Shown one piece after another: positions 14,855 through 23,067 of a stretch of DNA of 35,099 bases. A model generated the notes under the pieces. The model worked only from the letters and a program-made list of their open reading frames with translations, had not been told where the DNA came from and did not search any database. The stretch lies in the NCBI GenBank assembly GCA_900770225.1, contig CAAGJU010000124.1, forward strand, positions 1-35,099, read 5' to 3'. Position 1 is the stretch's first letter. Every line of letters starts with the position of its first letter. The translations under genes were made by a program, and so were the position numbers. Origin of the DNA: Lachnospiraceae bacterium (GTDB lineage: Bacteria; Bacillota; Clostridia; Lachnospirales; Lachnospiraceae).

Positions 14855-15157
14855 TCAGTCACCTGCTTCCGGGTAGGCCGAACACTGGGCAATGTGAATG
14901 ATGAGAGCGGAAACGGAATGAGGCAGCACGTTGATAGCTCCAGGCTTCGCACTGTACACAGCTCGATTTTCGTACCAATGGGCCACAAGCAACTTGATTG
15001 CTAGATCATAGACGTCAGAGCCGTTATTCCTCTTTCCCGTTTCGTTCTCAATATAGTCATTGGCCGCCCCAATCAGGCCCGTAATGAGCTCATCATCATC
15101 TGTGATATCAGAGTCGATTTTGAGATAATTTTTCGCCTGCGCTAGTGTAACGGCCAT
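14855..15157 (-). CDS. Head-tail connector protein Ad1 (HK97 gp6-like)
   Basis: This 100-residue protein begins VTLAQAKNYLKIDSDITDDDEL and contains LIGAANDYIENETGK and a helical end with ALIIHIAQ. This is the HK97 gp6/YqbG-type adaptor that binds under the portal and is the first connector ring. The ATG at 15157 has AGAGGTG at good distance and is preferred over the upstream ATG at 15166. Confidence 0.88.
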   Translation of the reverse strand: MAVTLAQAKNYLKIDSDITDDDELITGLIGAANDYIENETGKRNNGSDVYDLAIKLLVAHWYENRAVYSAKPGAINVLPHSVSALIIHIAQCSAYPEAGD

Positions 15158-15172
15158 GATTATCACCTCTTA

Positions 15173-16339
15173 TCAGCTGGCAGTGTTGCCGGCCAGCATC
15201 ACCAGGGAGTTGTAGTCCACAGGCTTGCCGTCGCAGACAATGATGGATTTTCTAATCACATCGTCAGTATCGTGATCTTCGTAGACACGCATGCTCACGG
15301 AGAAGTTGGTGTTCAGATCATAGTCTTTCATGCGATAAATAAAGGCGAACACGTCGGTTTTCTTCAGGGTGGAAGCATAGTCCGGCAGGTAGTCGCACAG
15401 TTCAACGGAGCGGCCCAGCAGGAAGCGAGAAGGTTTTCCATCTACGCCGGCAGTAATGCGGGCGATGGGCTGGCCGTTTTTATCGGTCATGCCGATAAAT
15501 TCCATGAAGGTTTTCTTCGTCATGATCCACACGGAACCAGCTTCATAAGCCTGGGGCAGAGCAGCTTCGGCCTGGGTCAGAGTCTTGTAGTCGATGCTGG
15601 CCACGTTGATCAGGGTGCCTTTGGTGGTATCAGCGATGATGCCGGTGGGCTGGCCGGAACCAGTACCTTTGATGATGGCTTCTTCCAGGGCAACTGCCAT
15701 AGCTTCGGCCATGTTGTCAACCAGAGCAGCTTCGAAAGCGCTCAGGGTCATGTATTCGGTTTCCAGCGTTACTGCAACAGCGCAACGCAGTTTGTAGTGA
15801 GCGAACACGATTTCGCCCAGGGCCTTCTTCTGCTTTTCGGAACCAGCACCTTCAGCTACCCACACAGCTTTCGGCTTAACATCGGACGTCGGAATAGCCA
15901 CGCCGGTCTTATAGGCAGTGCGAGTGACCAGGGGAATGATGTTCCCGTAGGTGGTCAGCTTTTCGATGACCTTGTTCATGGTGGTGGCAGGGATCAGAGC
16001 CCCCACATCACCGGTGGTGGTCACTGCATCAGAACGCAGTTCGGCAGGGATGGGAGTGCCGTCCTTCACGTATTGCAGGAAAGCATCACGGTATTCCGGA
16101 GTCTCATAGACCTTCATGCTGCGCTTTTCAGCAGGTTTTTCCTTCGTGATGACAGGCACAGCCGGAGCGCCAACGTTGATGGAGCTGGCCACACGTTCAC
16201 GTTCTTCAATTTCTTTTTGTTCAGCATCCAGCTGACGCAGTTCTTCTTCAAAAGCCTTCAGGTCCACTTTTTCAGTGCCCTGCAGGGCAGTACGGATTTC
16301 TTCCTTCCGTTTCAGGATTTCTGCTAATCTCGGATTCAT
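15173..16339 (-). CDS. Major capsid protein, HK97 fold
   Basis: This 388-residue protein has an N-terminal charged, coiled-coil region (about residues 1-75, with LKAFEEELRQLDAEQKEIEE) that acts as the scaffolding delta domain. The HK97 capsid core follows: TPEYRDAFLQYVKDG, TTTGDVGALIPATTMNKVIE, YMTLSAFEAALVDNMAEAMA, EEAIIKGTGSGQPTGI and the end YDLNTNFSVSMRVYEDHD. The adjacent protease gene probably removes the delta domain at around residue 100. AAGGAGG precedes the ATG. PBSX itself uses an unrelated-looking coat protein, so the head is HK97/phi-type while the tail is PBSX-type. Confidence 0.95.
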   Translation of the reverse strand: MNPRLAEILKRKEEIRTALQGTEKVDLKAFEEELRQLDAEQKEIEERERVASSINVGAPAVPVITKEKPAEKRSMKVYETPEYRDAFLQYVKDGTPIPAELRSDAVTTTGDVGALIPATTMNKVIEKLTTYGNIIPLVTRTAYKTGVAIPTSDVKPKAVWVAEGAGSEKQKKALGEIVFAHYKLRCAVAVTLETEYMTLSAFEAALVDNMAEAMAVALEEAIIKGTGSGQPTGIIADTTKGTLINVASIDYKTLTQAEAALPQAYEAGSVWIMTKKTFMEFIGMTDKNGQPIARITAGVDGKPSRFLLGRSVELCDYLPDYASTLKKTDVFAFIYRMKDYDLNTNFSVSMRVYEDHDTDDVIRKSIIVCDGKPVDYNSLVMLAGNTAS

Positions 16340-16351
16340 ATTCTTTCCTCC

Positions 16352-16951
16352 TTAGAGATAGGTTGCGACAATGAGCCGTTGTCTGAGCTCATCGTCCTTT
16401 TCTTTCTGCTTGAGTTGTTCGATGACATCGGCGGAGCCTCTGGCATCAATGCTGGTGCCGTCATAGGCCGGAAAATCCACCGGGCTCACGTCAATCACGG
16501 AGCTGATGTGTTGAATAGTTCTGGTCTCTTCTTTGGCCATTTTGTCGGACTCCCAGGATTCCTTGTCCACGCTGAAAGCGAAGGACATTTTGGAGATATC
16601 CCCACGCTTGATTAGAGCGTAGATATCCTTGCCGGCAGTCGTCGGAGCGATCCGGGCTTCAATCTTCAAGCCCTTCTCATCCGGCGTCACGGTTAGAGTT
16701 CCGTTAGAGCTCCGTGCCAGCAGTAGAGCGCTGTCGCTGTGGTTATAACGCAGCACGATGTCACTCATGTCCGTCTGAGCGTCGATGGCAGCAGGGTCAA
16801 TCTGTTCATAGTACTTTGTCCCGCTCCAAGGAGATTCCCAGAGCATGGTCCGTTGGTTGAACACCGCCGCATAGCCTTCTACACGGAGCTCGTCCCCACC
16901 GCCGTCATCTGCAGCCCGGATGTCCAGGCTTCTCATTTCAATCTTCTTCAT
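16352..16951 (-). CDS. Prohead maturation protease, HK97 family (U35)
   Basis: This 199-residue protein (start at the ATG at 16951, which has AAGGAGG eight bases upstream) has GYAAVFNQRT, YEQIDPAAI, the histidine in VLRYNHSDSALLLAR and the catalytic-serine region DISKMSFAFSV, followed by DVSPVDFPAYDGTSI. This matches the order of the HK97 prohead protease. It cleaves the N-terminal delta domain of the capsid protein during maturation. The gene overlaps the end of the portal gene by 14 bases. Confidence 0.92.
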   Translation of the reverse strand: MKKIEMRSLDIRAADDGGGDELRVEGYAAVFNQRTMLWESPWSGTKYYEQIDPAAIDAQTDMSDIVLRYNHSDSALLLARSSNGTLTVTPDEKGLKIEARIAPTTAGKDIYALIKRGDISKMSFAFSVDKESWESDKMAKEETRTIQHISSVIDVSPVDFPAYDGTSIDARGSADVIEQLKQKEKDDELRQRLIVATYL

Positions 16952-18221
16952 CCCCATCACCTCCTTCCGTGTCATCGTCTTCACTATCAGTGGTAGTAGT
17001 CTTCTTTTTGGTTGGCTCATCGTCACCCCCGACCTGATACTTGCTCTGGTCCGTAGACTTCACATAGTTCAGGCTGACCACGATTTCTTCGCCTTCCTTG
17101 CCAGGCAGGCCGGCATAGCCGAACAGCTCACGGATTTCATTCCGCTTGATGGCACCGGCAGGAATCATAGCAGCGGCGATCCGGACCTTGGACGACGTGC
17201 TCATGTAAGCCAGGCGGTTCCCTTCGAACATGATCTCGTTCCCGAAGCCACGTTCTTTCTGGGTAAAAATTTTCTCTGTAAACTCCTGAGAAAGCTTCAA
17301 AGCAATGGGAGCAATGGTGCTCTCGTAGAATGCCTGATACTCTTCTTCGGTGAAGGTGCCGGCAACGATATGCTCGTTAATGCCGAAATACTTATACAGA
17401 TTGTCTCGGGCGAAGCGCATCTGCTTGTCTGAGAACGTCTGCGTGTCAGTAGTGAGCTGTTGGAACTTTCCCCGATTGTCCAGGCTGCCGATGCCGGAGC
17501 CATTAGAAGGCCCGGCAAAGCTGTCCACGAAGTCCTTCCACATACTCTTCTGGTCTTCCGGCCGCACTGTGCCGGTCCATTGAATGATGCCCCGGAGTTT
17601 GGTGAAGTTCTTAACAACGTTGATGATGGAAGTCTTCACAGCCTTCAGCAGGTTGATATCCTCTGCCAGGATCTTGCCTTCCGGATCTCCGAAGATTTCA
17701 TCCCGGCAGTAGTGCCGCCGGATGTGAATCAGTTCCTCGTATGGGACCGTAGCCTGCTCTCCAGAGCCGAACGTGAACCGGCAGTATAGATTCCCCTGCT
17801 GGTCCTCAAAAAGCTCTGTGGAGTCGAAATTCAGAGGCCAGAGTGCCGTCACATTGCCGTTCATATCCCTCTGGATATACACGAACAGGTTGTTATAGCA
17901 GTAGTACTGTGCCGTAATCTTCTCGAGGAACTCGCTGGCCGTCATGAGAGGGTTCGGACGGGTGGAGAGGATATACTGGAGCCTGCTGTCTGCATTCTTC
18001 ACGATGTTCCCGTTCTTCCGGACGATGTGACGGGCATGCAGCTTCCCCACATGCCGGGCAATCGTGTCGATGCAGTTTCGGCCAGTGGCATTGTCATAAG
18101 CATCCCCATCAAAGGGAGCGAAGTCATTGGAATAGCCGTCCAACAGTTTGGCCCGGGTCAGATTCCTGGGCCCGTTGAACAGCTTGCCAAAGATGGTATT
18201 GAACATAGATCTGATTTCCAT
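16938..18221 (-). CDS. Portal protein, HK97 family
   Basis: This 427-residue protein carries GRNCIDTIARHVGKLHARHI, LSTRPNPLMTASEFLEKITA, NLFVYIQRDMNGNVTALWPL and IHIRRHYCRDEIFGDP, the usual series of the HK97-type portal. The C-terminal 30 residues are a Lys-rich then strongly acidic tail (DSEDDDTEGGDGDEED). The portal dodecamer forms the vertex through which the terminase pumps DNA. AAAGGGGGTG lies before the ATG. Confidence 0.94.
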   Translation of the reverse strand: MEIRSMFNTIFGKLFNGPRNLTRAKLLDGYSNDFAPFDGDAYDNATGRNCIDTIARHVGKLHARHIVRKNGNIVKNADSRLQYILSTRPNPLMTASEFLEKITAQYYCYNNLFVYIQRDMNGNVTALWPLNFDSTELFEDQQGNLYCRFTFGSGEQATVPYEELIHIRRHYCRDEIFGDPEGKILAEDINLLKAVKTSIINVVKNFTKLRGIIQWTGTVRPEDQKSMWKDFVDSFAGPSNGSGIGSLDNRGKFQQLTTDTQTFSDKQMRFARDNLYKYFGINEHIVAGTFTEEEYQAFYESTIAPIALKLSQEFTEKIFTQKERGFGNEIMFEGNRLAYMSTSSKVRIAAAMIPAGAIKRNEIRELFGYAGLPGKEGEEIVVSLNYVKSTDQSKYQVGGDDEPTKKKTTTTDSEDDDTEGGDGDEED

Positions 18222-18237
18222 GATTTCACCCCCTTTC

Positions 18238-19908
18238 CTAGATAAGGTTCATGTAGTCTTCCTTATTTTGCTCATACGCTGTGTAAGCGTCCAGCAGGGA
18301 AGCGAAGCCGTCGATACGCTTCCGTGGGTTGCTGGTCTTGCAGGGCTGAATGTTATCGTTCCGGTCCACATCCACGGCTACGTTAGCCATGCACCACTTC
18401 AATATCGGGTTGTTGTTGTAGATGATCCGGCCGGCAGTCATATCAGCTGCCAGGTTCTTCATGGGGCCGGACAGCGTTTGCTTGCCCTGGGCCACAGGAA
18501 CCATGATATCTTCGCCGAAGCGTTCCGTCATGGATTGGACCAGATACTGGGCAGACCATCTGTCGTAGCCACACTTATACAAGTAGATATCATCCTTTTC
18601 CATCTCGTCCACGAACCACTGCAGGATAAGCCGGTAGTCGTTCCGGAAGCCCGGAGACGTCTGCAGCCAGCCCTTCTTTTTCCAAATATCATAAGGGACC
18701 TGGTCTTCATGGACCCGCTTCTCCAGCAGTTCCTCAGGAATCCAGTACATCTGCTTCACATAGATGTTCGGATCACCCCGGACACAGAAAAGCATGGTCG
18801 CACAGGTAAGGTCAGTGGTCTCTGACAGGTCGAAACCGCCGATGCCGTACTTGGGATGCAGAGATGCCAGGTCGTAGGTCTGCTCATTGTTCAGCTGGTC
18901 GAAGCTGAAGAAGGCCTGCCCGCTCGTTTCTCTGATGTTGAAGTCCTTGCAGAGCAGGTTTTTCACACGAAGGGCGTCATGCTGGGCCTGGTAGACCTTC
19001 TGAGCCAGGATTTCTTTGTTTTTGATGCTCCCCAGGCCCGGGTTAGCCTTCTGCCAGGCTGCCGGATCCGTCCATTCGTCCCGCTTATCCAGCTCGTAGA
19101 CGATAGGAAGAACCGTTTCGTCTACATAGCCTTCAATGGGGTCGTCATAACCCTTGATGATACGCTCACATTCGTCATATTTCAGGTCGAAGATGTTGTC
19201 CCGAACCGTGCCGGCGGTGGTGGTGATCACGCACAGAGGCTGCTCACGGGCCGCCATGCCGTCCACCAGGACGTCATACAGGTTCTTATCCTTTAAAGCG
19301 TGTAGTTCATCAATCAGCACGCCGTGGACGTTCAGCCCGTCCAGCTTATCGGAGTCACTGCCCAGGGGCTCGAAGGTCCCTTCGTTGAATCCACATCGGA
19401 TTTCGCTCACACGAAGTGCCAGGCGTTTGGCCAGAGCAGGAGATTTCTTGATCATGGACCTGGCTTCCTTCCAGATGATCTTAGCCTGGTCCTTCTTCGT
19501 TGCCGCAGAATAGATTTCCGGGCCAGACTCCCCATCGGCTACCAGCAGGTAGAGCCCGATGCAGCTGGCCAGGGTTGATTTCCCGTTCTTCCGTCCGATG
19601 ATCAGGATCAGCTGACGATACTCACGGAGGCCAGTGTAGCGATCCACGAAACCGAACAATGCAGAAACAAGAGCCTTCTGCCACAGCTCCAGAACCACAG
19701 GCTTGCCGCCCCACTTGCCCTTGCTGTGCTTGCAGAAGGTCTGGATGAAGTCGATTACGTACTGTGCCTTCTTATCGTCGTACACATAAGCCCCGGTTCC
19801 ATCGTCGTGGAGCTTATCCACCAGGTGCTTGTAGGTCTTCCGGACCTTATCTGAGACCACCACCTGGCCGTTCTCGATCTGGGCGAAGTACTTCTCGATG
19901 TAGTTCAC
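18238..19908 (-). CDS. Terminase large subunit (HK97/phage terminase-1 family)
   Basis: This 556-residue protein has an ATPase N-terminal domain with Walker A GRKNGKST (residues 105-112) and Walker B VLIDE (Asp200, Glu201), and a C-terminal RNase H-like nuclease domain that begins near GIGGFDLSETTDLTC (about residues 350-370). It powers DNA packaging and cuts the concatemer. The ATG overlaps the small subunit stop (ATGA-type). Length is typical. Confidence 0.95.
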   Translation of the reverse strand: MNYIEKYFAQIENGQVVVSDKVRKTYKHLVDKLHDDGTGAYVYDDKKAQYVIDFIQTFCKHSKGKWGGKPVVLELWQKALVSALFGFVDRYTGLREYRQLILIIGRKNGKSTLASCIGLYLLVADGESGPEIYSAATKKDQAKIIWKEARSMIKKSPALAKRLALRVSEIRCGFNEGTFEPLGSDSDKLDGLNVHGVLIDELHALKDKNLYDVLVDGMAAREQPLCVITTTAGTVRDNIFDLKYDECERIIKGYDDPIEGYVDETVLPIVYELDKRDEWTDPAAWQKANPGLGSIKNKEILAQKVYQAQHDALRVKNLLCKDFNIRETSGQAFFSFDQLNNEQTYDLASLHPKYGIGGFDLSETTDLTCATMLFCVRGDPNIYVKQMYWIPEELLEKRVHEDQVPYDIWKKKGWLQTSPGFRNDYRLILQWFVDEMEKDDIYLYKCGYDRWSAQYLVQSMTERFGEDIMVPVAQGKQTLSGPMKNLAADMTAGRIIYNNNPILKWCMANVAVDVDRNDNIQPCKTSNPRKRIDGFASLLDAYTAYEQNKEDYMNLI

Positions 19909-20261
19909 GGCCGGCTCTTGATGAAGTCTGTCAGAGCATCCTCAGCGTCCTGCTGAGCTGCCACAGGCAGACACTGGATGATGGTCCGGATGGTCGAGAT
20001 GTACCCTTTCAAGGCGGATGAATAAGCCTTAGAGACAGTAGACTCTTTAGTTCCATACTGATTTTCACCGTTCTTGTAGCTCTCAACATAGCCTTCCACC
20101 TCCAGCTGTCTCATCAGCTCTTCCAGTTGGACTTCCATGTGGGCTGCCTGCCCAATGAGCGGATGGACCAGCTTCAGGCGATCTTCGTCAGCTTGCTGGA
20201 GGATCTCCTGGATTTCTTCAATCCGGCGCTTGATTCTGGTCTCCGGCTTTAGTTTGCCCAT
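19905..20261 (-). CDS. Terminase small subunit (P27-like)
   Basis: This 118-residue protein is Lys/Arg-rich at its start (KLKPETRIKRRIEEIQEIL) and continues LVHPLIGQAAHMEVQLEELM, then YSSALKGYISTIRTIIQCLP. The helical pattern and position directly before the large subunit agree with the small terminase subunit of the P27 type, which recognises the packaging site. GGAGATG precedes the ATG. The candidate cos region is immediately upstream (20262-20447), which fits its job. Confidence 0.82.
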   Translation of the reverse strand: MGKLKPETRIKRRIEEIQEILQQADEDRLKLVHPLIGQAAHMEVQLEELMRQLEVEGYVESYKNGENQYGTKESTVSKAYSSALKGYISTIRTIIQCLPVAAQQDAEDALTDFIKSRP

Positions 20262-20299
20262 CTTCGTTCATCTCCTTCTAAAATCCGTAATTTTCGTAT

Positions 20300-20420
20300 A
20301 CCACCGGGTGTAGAGGGTGAACTACACCCCCTTCGAAGGCACCTTGCGTTTTAAGCGAAGGCCCGCCCCCGGCGTCGGTTTTTAAGGTTTCATGCCCCTC
20401 GGCAGGGGGGTACCCCCATC
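20300..20420. other. Candidate cos/packaging region with dense palindromes
   Basis: The 186-base gap between the HNH gene and the small terminase gene has no open frame and is unusually rich in inverted repeats. GGGTGTAG/CTACACCC form an 8-base stem (20306-20313 and 20322-20329), CCTTCGAAGG is a palindrome at 20330-20339 and GGGGGTACCCCC is a 12-base palindrome at 20406-20417. HNH-cos-TerS-TerL is the usual order in cos phages with HNH-assisted packaging. The exact cut site cannot be seen. Confidence 0.6.
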
Positions 20421-20447
20421 CCGTATGGCCGACAAGTCAGTCAGGAT

Positions 20448-20780
20448 TCACTTTCCGGTTCCATGGTTGAGCAGCCCAATTGGCTGCCCCTCGTCGTCGA
20501 ACAGCACCTCCCTGTCCAGCCCCTGCCCGTGCACTGCGTTGTGGCAGTAGATGCACAGGAGCTCCAGGTTGTCCCAGCCGTAGACCACGCTGTCGTCCGT
20601 GACGTTCGCAGGAGTCAGGTGCTGCTTGTGGTGGACGATGAACCTGGCCGGCTTGCCCGTGCCCACGAAGCTCCGGTTGTGGCAGCGCTCACACACATAG
20701 TGCTGGCTTTCAGCATAGGCATGAGCTACCTTCCTCCAGCGTGTGCTGTTGTAGATGTCCCGGCTGAAGTCCTTTGCCAT
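20448..20780 (-). CDS. HNH endonuclease, packaging-associated
   Basis: This 110-residue protein (ATG at 20780, AGGAAG upstream) begins DFSRDIYNSTRWRKVAHAY and has a zinc-binding pair in VCERCHN, the HNH core FIVHHKQHLTPANV, WDNLELLCIYCHNAVHG. HNH proteins beside terminase genes, such as HK97 gp74, are needed for specific cos cleavage together with the terminase. Position upstream of the terminase pair fits this. An upstream ATG at 20804 is possible but has a poorer ribosome site. Confidence 0.92.
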   Translation of the reverse strand: MAKDFSRDIYNSTRWRKVAHAYAESQHYVCERCHNRSFVGTGKPARFIVHHKQHLTPANVTDDSVVYGWDNLELLCIYCHNAVHGQGLDREVLFDDEGQPIGLLNHGTGK

Positions 20781-20820
20781 TCCCGATTCACTTCCTGTTT
20801 TCATTTTCAGTTTCGATTTT

Positions 20821-20852
20821 CAAAAGAAAAAGCCATGCAGGTTATGCATGAC
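20821..20852 (-). terminator. Rho-independent terminator just downstream of the late promoter
   Basis: On the minus strand GTCATGCA-TAACC-TGCATGGC forms an 8-base stem (one wobble pair) and is followed by TTTTTCTTTTG. It lies about 30-55 bases after the predicted start of the promoter at 20886-20891, so transcripts from that promoter would stop as a short leader RNA unless termination is overcome. Confidence 0.7.
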
Positions 20853-20885
20853 TTTCGCTTTCTTTATTCACTTTTCGATGCTACC

Positions 20886-20894
20886 ATTATACCA
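20886..20894 (-). promoter_or_regulatory. Putative late promoter, extended -10 TGG-TATAAT
   Basis: The minus strand has TGGTATAAT, a perfect -10 with the TGN extension, and no recognisable -35 box at 16-18 bases upstream. It lies in the 150-base gap between the regulator-like gene at 20957 and the packaging genes, and would drive the entire late region leftwards. Confidence 0.6.
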
Positions 20895-20956
20895 TTTATC
20901 TGTCCTGTTTTCTTCCCAGATATAGCGGAGAACGGCCAGGAATCAGCGGTCATCTG

Positions 20957-21457
20957 CTAATGTTCCAGGAACCGTAAAGACATCTGTTCTGGGATTTCAT
21001 TCTTCCAGAAGACCATAGTAGCCAGGGAATAGAGTGCTTTCGCTGCCATGTCCCTACAGCTGGAGTTAGGAAGCCCGGTCAGGTAGGAAGTAGCATCCCA
21101 GGTCTTTCCCTGGACATACTTCGCTTTGACTATCCGATAAGACAGAAAGTCAAATGACTTCATGCTGTTCAGCGCCCGCTTGAGCCGGTTGAAGTACGGT
21201 TCAATCACGATCAGATCATTCCGGTAGTCGTCAATCCGGTCCAGCAGCCTTTCCCTCCGGAATATAGCTTTCTCTTCTGGAGAGCACTTCTCTCCGCCTA
21301 CGCCACCGACTCCGGAAAGGCAAGGGGACTTTGGAGCAGCGTCTTGGGTAATCAGAGCCTGGCAGTCAGCAATATCAGCGTGCACATTCGTGATATACTG
21401 CTGAATCTCAATATAGTGTTCCAACATCTCCTGAATCGTTTTGGTTCCCTGCTCCAT
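20957..21457 (-). CDS. Putative late-gene transcription regulator (sigma/ArpU-RinA-like position)
   Basis: This 166-residue protein is the last early gene before the late promoter. The N-terminal half is helical (EMLEHYIEIQQYITNVHADIA), followed by a Gly-rich linker, RRERLLDRIDDYRNDLIVIEP and a C-terminal helix-turn-helix-like stretch (LSYRIVKAKYVQGKTWDATS, then LPNSSCRDMAAKAL). Phages of Firmicutes often carry DUF1492/ArpU/RinA-type regulators here that activate late transcription. The assignment rests on position and the resemblance of the C-terminus to a sigma-4 type helix-turn-helix. GGAGGAAAGGGA precedes the ATG. An antiterminator role is an alternative. Confidence 0.65.
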   Translation of the reverse strand: MEQGTKTIQEMLEHYIEIQQYITNVHADIADCQALITQDAAPKSPCLSGVGGVGGEKCSPEEKAIFRRERLLDRIDDYRNDLIVIEPYFNRLKRALNSMKSFDFLSYRIVKAKYVQGKTWDATSYLTGLPNSSCRDMAAKALYSLATMVFWKNEIPEQMSLRFLEH

Positions 21458-21475
21458 TCCCTTTCCTCCCTACTG

Positions 21476-21568
21476 TTATCTGTGGTCACAGCGTTTTCCA
21501 AGCTGGAAAGCACTGAGAAGTACCGTGGCCACAATCGCTCCGAAAAAGCATCCCGCAATAAACATCAT
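21476..21568 (-). CDS. Very small membrane protein, 30 residues
   Basis: A short frame starts MMFIAGCFFGAIVATVLLSA and ends GKRCDHR. It is one predicted membrane helix with a basic C-terminus. The ATG overlaps the stop of the upstream gene (tcATGATG) and GGAGA lies at the right distance. Single-helix proteins of this size are common in the early regions of Firmicute phages (DUF3789-like), and their function is unknown. Confidence 0.65.
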   Translation of the reverse strand: MMFIAGCFFGAIVATVLLSAFQLGKRCDHR

Positions 21569-21798
21569 GATTTTTCTCCAATCTCATACTCCACTGGAAT
21601 CACAAATTCTTCCAACGGATATGAATAGACTCCATTCTGCATGGATTGTAGCGGAGTTTCCATTGCTTCCCTGATTTTCCTTTTGAAAATTCTAGGAAGA
21701 TAGTTTCTCAGAAAGACTAGCCGGCGATTATCCTTCAGTCTCTTTAAATCACTATAAGTGCATTGAGCCCTGAGCATCATTCTGCATCGGTTATTCAC
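21565..21798 (-). CDS. Hypothetical basic protein, 77 residues
   Basis: The product begins MNNRCRMMLRAQCTYSDLKR, is rich in Arg and Lys in its first half (RRLVFLRNYLPRIFKRKIRE) and has an acidic end (PVEYEIGEKS). It overlaps the neighbouring genes by four bases on both sides, which supports a real gene in an operon. The basic half suggests nucleic-acid binding, but no family is recognised. Confidence 0.6.
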   Translation of the reverse strand: MNNRCRMMLRAQCTYSDLKRLKDNRRLVFLRNYLPRIFKRKIREAMETPLQSMQNGVYSYPLEEFVIPVEYEIGEKS

Positions 21799-22172
21799 GG
21801 GTTCCCTTCATCCCTTTCTGCGTCGCTCGTTTGAAGGAATCTGAACAGGCTCATGGTGAATCCGGTTGTGGTTTCTTTTACAGCCCACATTGCTCGTTCA
21901 TCATCCCAATAGACCATATAATGTTCACCGGAATCATGGTCATCCAGGACGTCTCCTTCCCAAATAACATTTATGTAATCGTCTACCAGGCCAGTATCCT
22001 GGCAAATAGAACCTTCTCGCACCAATGTTTCTTCACCATCATCATTGACGATATAATAGCTTGTACCGTCAATTTTCCTCAGAATTTCAAGCGTTCCATA
22101 TACCCACAATTTTCCGCCATGATATGGTCTGCCACGAAAACGCAACCAGTATTTACCACTGCCACTTTTCAT
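21795..22172 (-). CDS. YopX family protein
   Basis: This 125-residue protein (ATG at 22172 with AAGGAGG upstream) has the YopX pattern: YWLRFRGRPYHGGKLWVYGTL, then YYIVNDDGEETLVREGSICQ, GLVDDYINVIWEGDVLDDHD and a closing MVYWDDERAMWAV. YopX proteins are widespread in Firmicute phages, including SPbeta; their function is not known, although the fold is known to be beta-rich. The longer frame starting at 22268 runs through the upstream gene and is not used. Confidence 0.85.
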   Translation of the reverse strand: MKSGSGKYWLRFRGRPYHGGKLWVYGTLEILRKIDGTSYYIVNDDGEETLVREGSICQDTGLVDDYINVIWEGDVLDDHDSGEHYMVYWDDERAMWAVKETTTGFTMSLFRFLQTSDAERDEGNP

Positions 22173-22474
22173 TTTTCCTCCTTCAGAATCCCCTGGGCAT
22201 GATATGGGCAATTCTGCTTTTCGTAGAAGCAGCGATTGTCCCAGTGAGTGGAAAGCCCGCAAACCCAATGAAAATAGTCATCCCATCTCCGATGCTGGCA
22301 GCCTTCGCAGTCAGGCGACTGCTTGATCTTTTCGATTTCCCACAGTCTGTCAAACTTCTCCTGACTCAAAGGGCATTCATCCATGGCCTTGACATAAGCG
22401 TCTCCATGCTCGACTGCAGTGCATTCCTGGAAGGCATCATAGAATTTGCAATGCTTGCAGAAAGGATGGTACAT
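22169..22474 (-). CDS. Cysteine-rich small protein, 101 residues
   Basis: Cysteines occur in pairs and clusters: FCKHCKFYDAFQECTAV, then DECPLS, DCEGCQHRRW, WVCGLS, RCFYEKQNCPYH. This suggests two or three zinc-binding sites, the first formed by C-x2-C with nearby residues. Similar CxxC-rich open frames sit in the accessory early region of many Firmicute phages. The gene overlaps both neighbours (TAATG upstream, ATGA downstream). Function unknown. Confidence 0.75.
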   Translation of the reverse strand: MYHPFCKHCKFYDAFQECTAVEHGDAYVKAMDECPLSQEKFDRLWEIEKIKQSPDCEGCQHRRWDDYFHWVCGLSTHWDNRCFYEKQNCPYHAQGILKEEK

Positions 22475-23067
22475 TACTTCCCCACCTCCACCTTCTTCAG
22501 ATGATGCAGACTCTCAATTGCCTTATCGATATCCTCGAGACCGCCCTTCTTCGGATATCTGTAGATGTACTTCACAGCGTTGTAGATATCTGCAGCTGCA
22601 ACGCCTTCGGATCCACGACACATTTCCGTGGCAATGTCACGGCATTCCATGCCACCTCTCCACGTGTAGTGGTCAGGATGATGTACCGCATCCTTGGGTC
22701 TTTCCGGTTCCACTTTTTGTTCCACCTTGTCACTCATTTTTTCCACCTTCTCCTTGTTGTCCTGCACAGCAGCTTCCACCACCTGCTGTTCCACTGTCTT
22801 CTTTGGTACACGCTTCTTCTTGGGCTTCTTCGGAGCACTCTCTACAGCAGCCTGCTTCTGGGCTTCCCTTTCTGCCAGCATGGTCTTCCTGTCGTTCACG
22901 ATATCCAGGGCCTCCCTGAGCTGGAATCTTTCAAATCTTTTCCGTCTGATAGGGCATTCCTCCTGGGTGATATCCTCGCAAAGCTTCATGGGCTTCAGCA
23001 AGCTGCAGGCCCAGCCAACAGCAGAGTCATAGACCATGCTGTGGCAGTTCTTGCAGTCATTGATCAT
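22474..23067 (-). CDS. DUF3310 domain protein with cysteine-rich N-terminus and Lys-rich linker
   Basis: This 197-residue protein has three regions. Residues 1-45 are a Cys-rich segment (CKNCHSM, WACSLL, EECPIRRKRF) like that of the next gene. Residues about 50-125 are a charged, Lys/Glu-rich linker (KKPKKKRVPKKTVEQQVVE). Residues about 130-197 are the DUF3310 domain (VHHPDHYTWRGGMECRDI, then DIYNAVKYIYRYPKKGG). DUF3310 is frequent in phages, sometimes called nucleotide kinase-like, without proven activity. The ATG at 23067 is fixed by an ATGA overlap. The Cys-rich plus DUF3310 combination is unusual. Confidence 0.82.
   Translation of the reverse strand: MINDCKNCHSMVYDSAVGWACSLLKPMKLCEDITQEECPIRRKRFERFQLREALDIVNDRKTMLAEREAQKQAAVESAPKKPKKKRVPKKTVEQQVVEAAVQDNKEKVEKMSDKVEQKVEPERPKDAVHHPDHYTWRGGMECRDIATEMCRGSEGVAAADIYNAVKYIYRYPKKGGLEDIDKAIESLHHLKKVEVGK

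Noticed and set aside
15272..16327. 351-codon open frame on the + strand
   Set aside because: Opposite-strand shadow of the HK97 major capsid gene.
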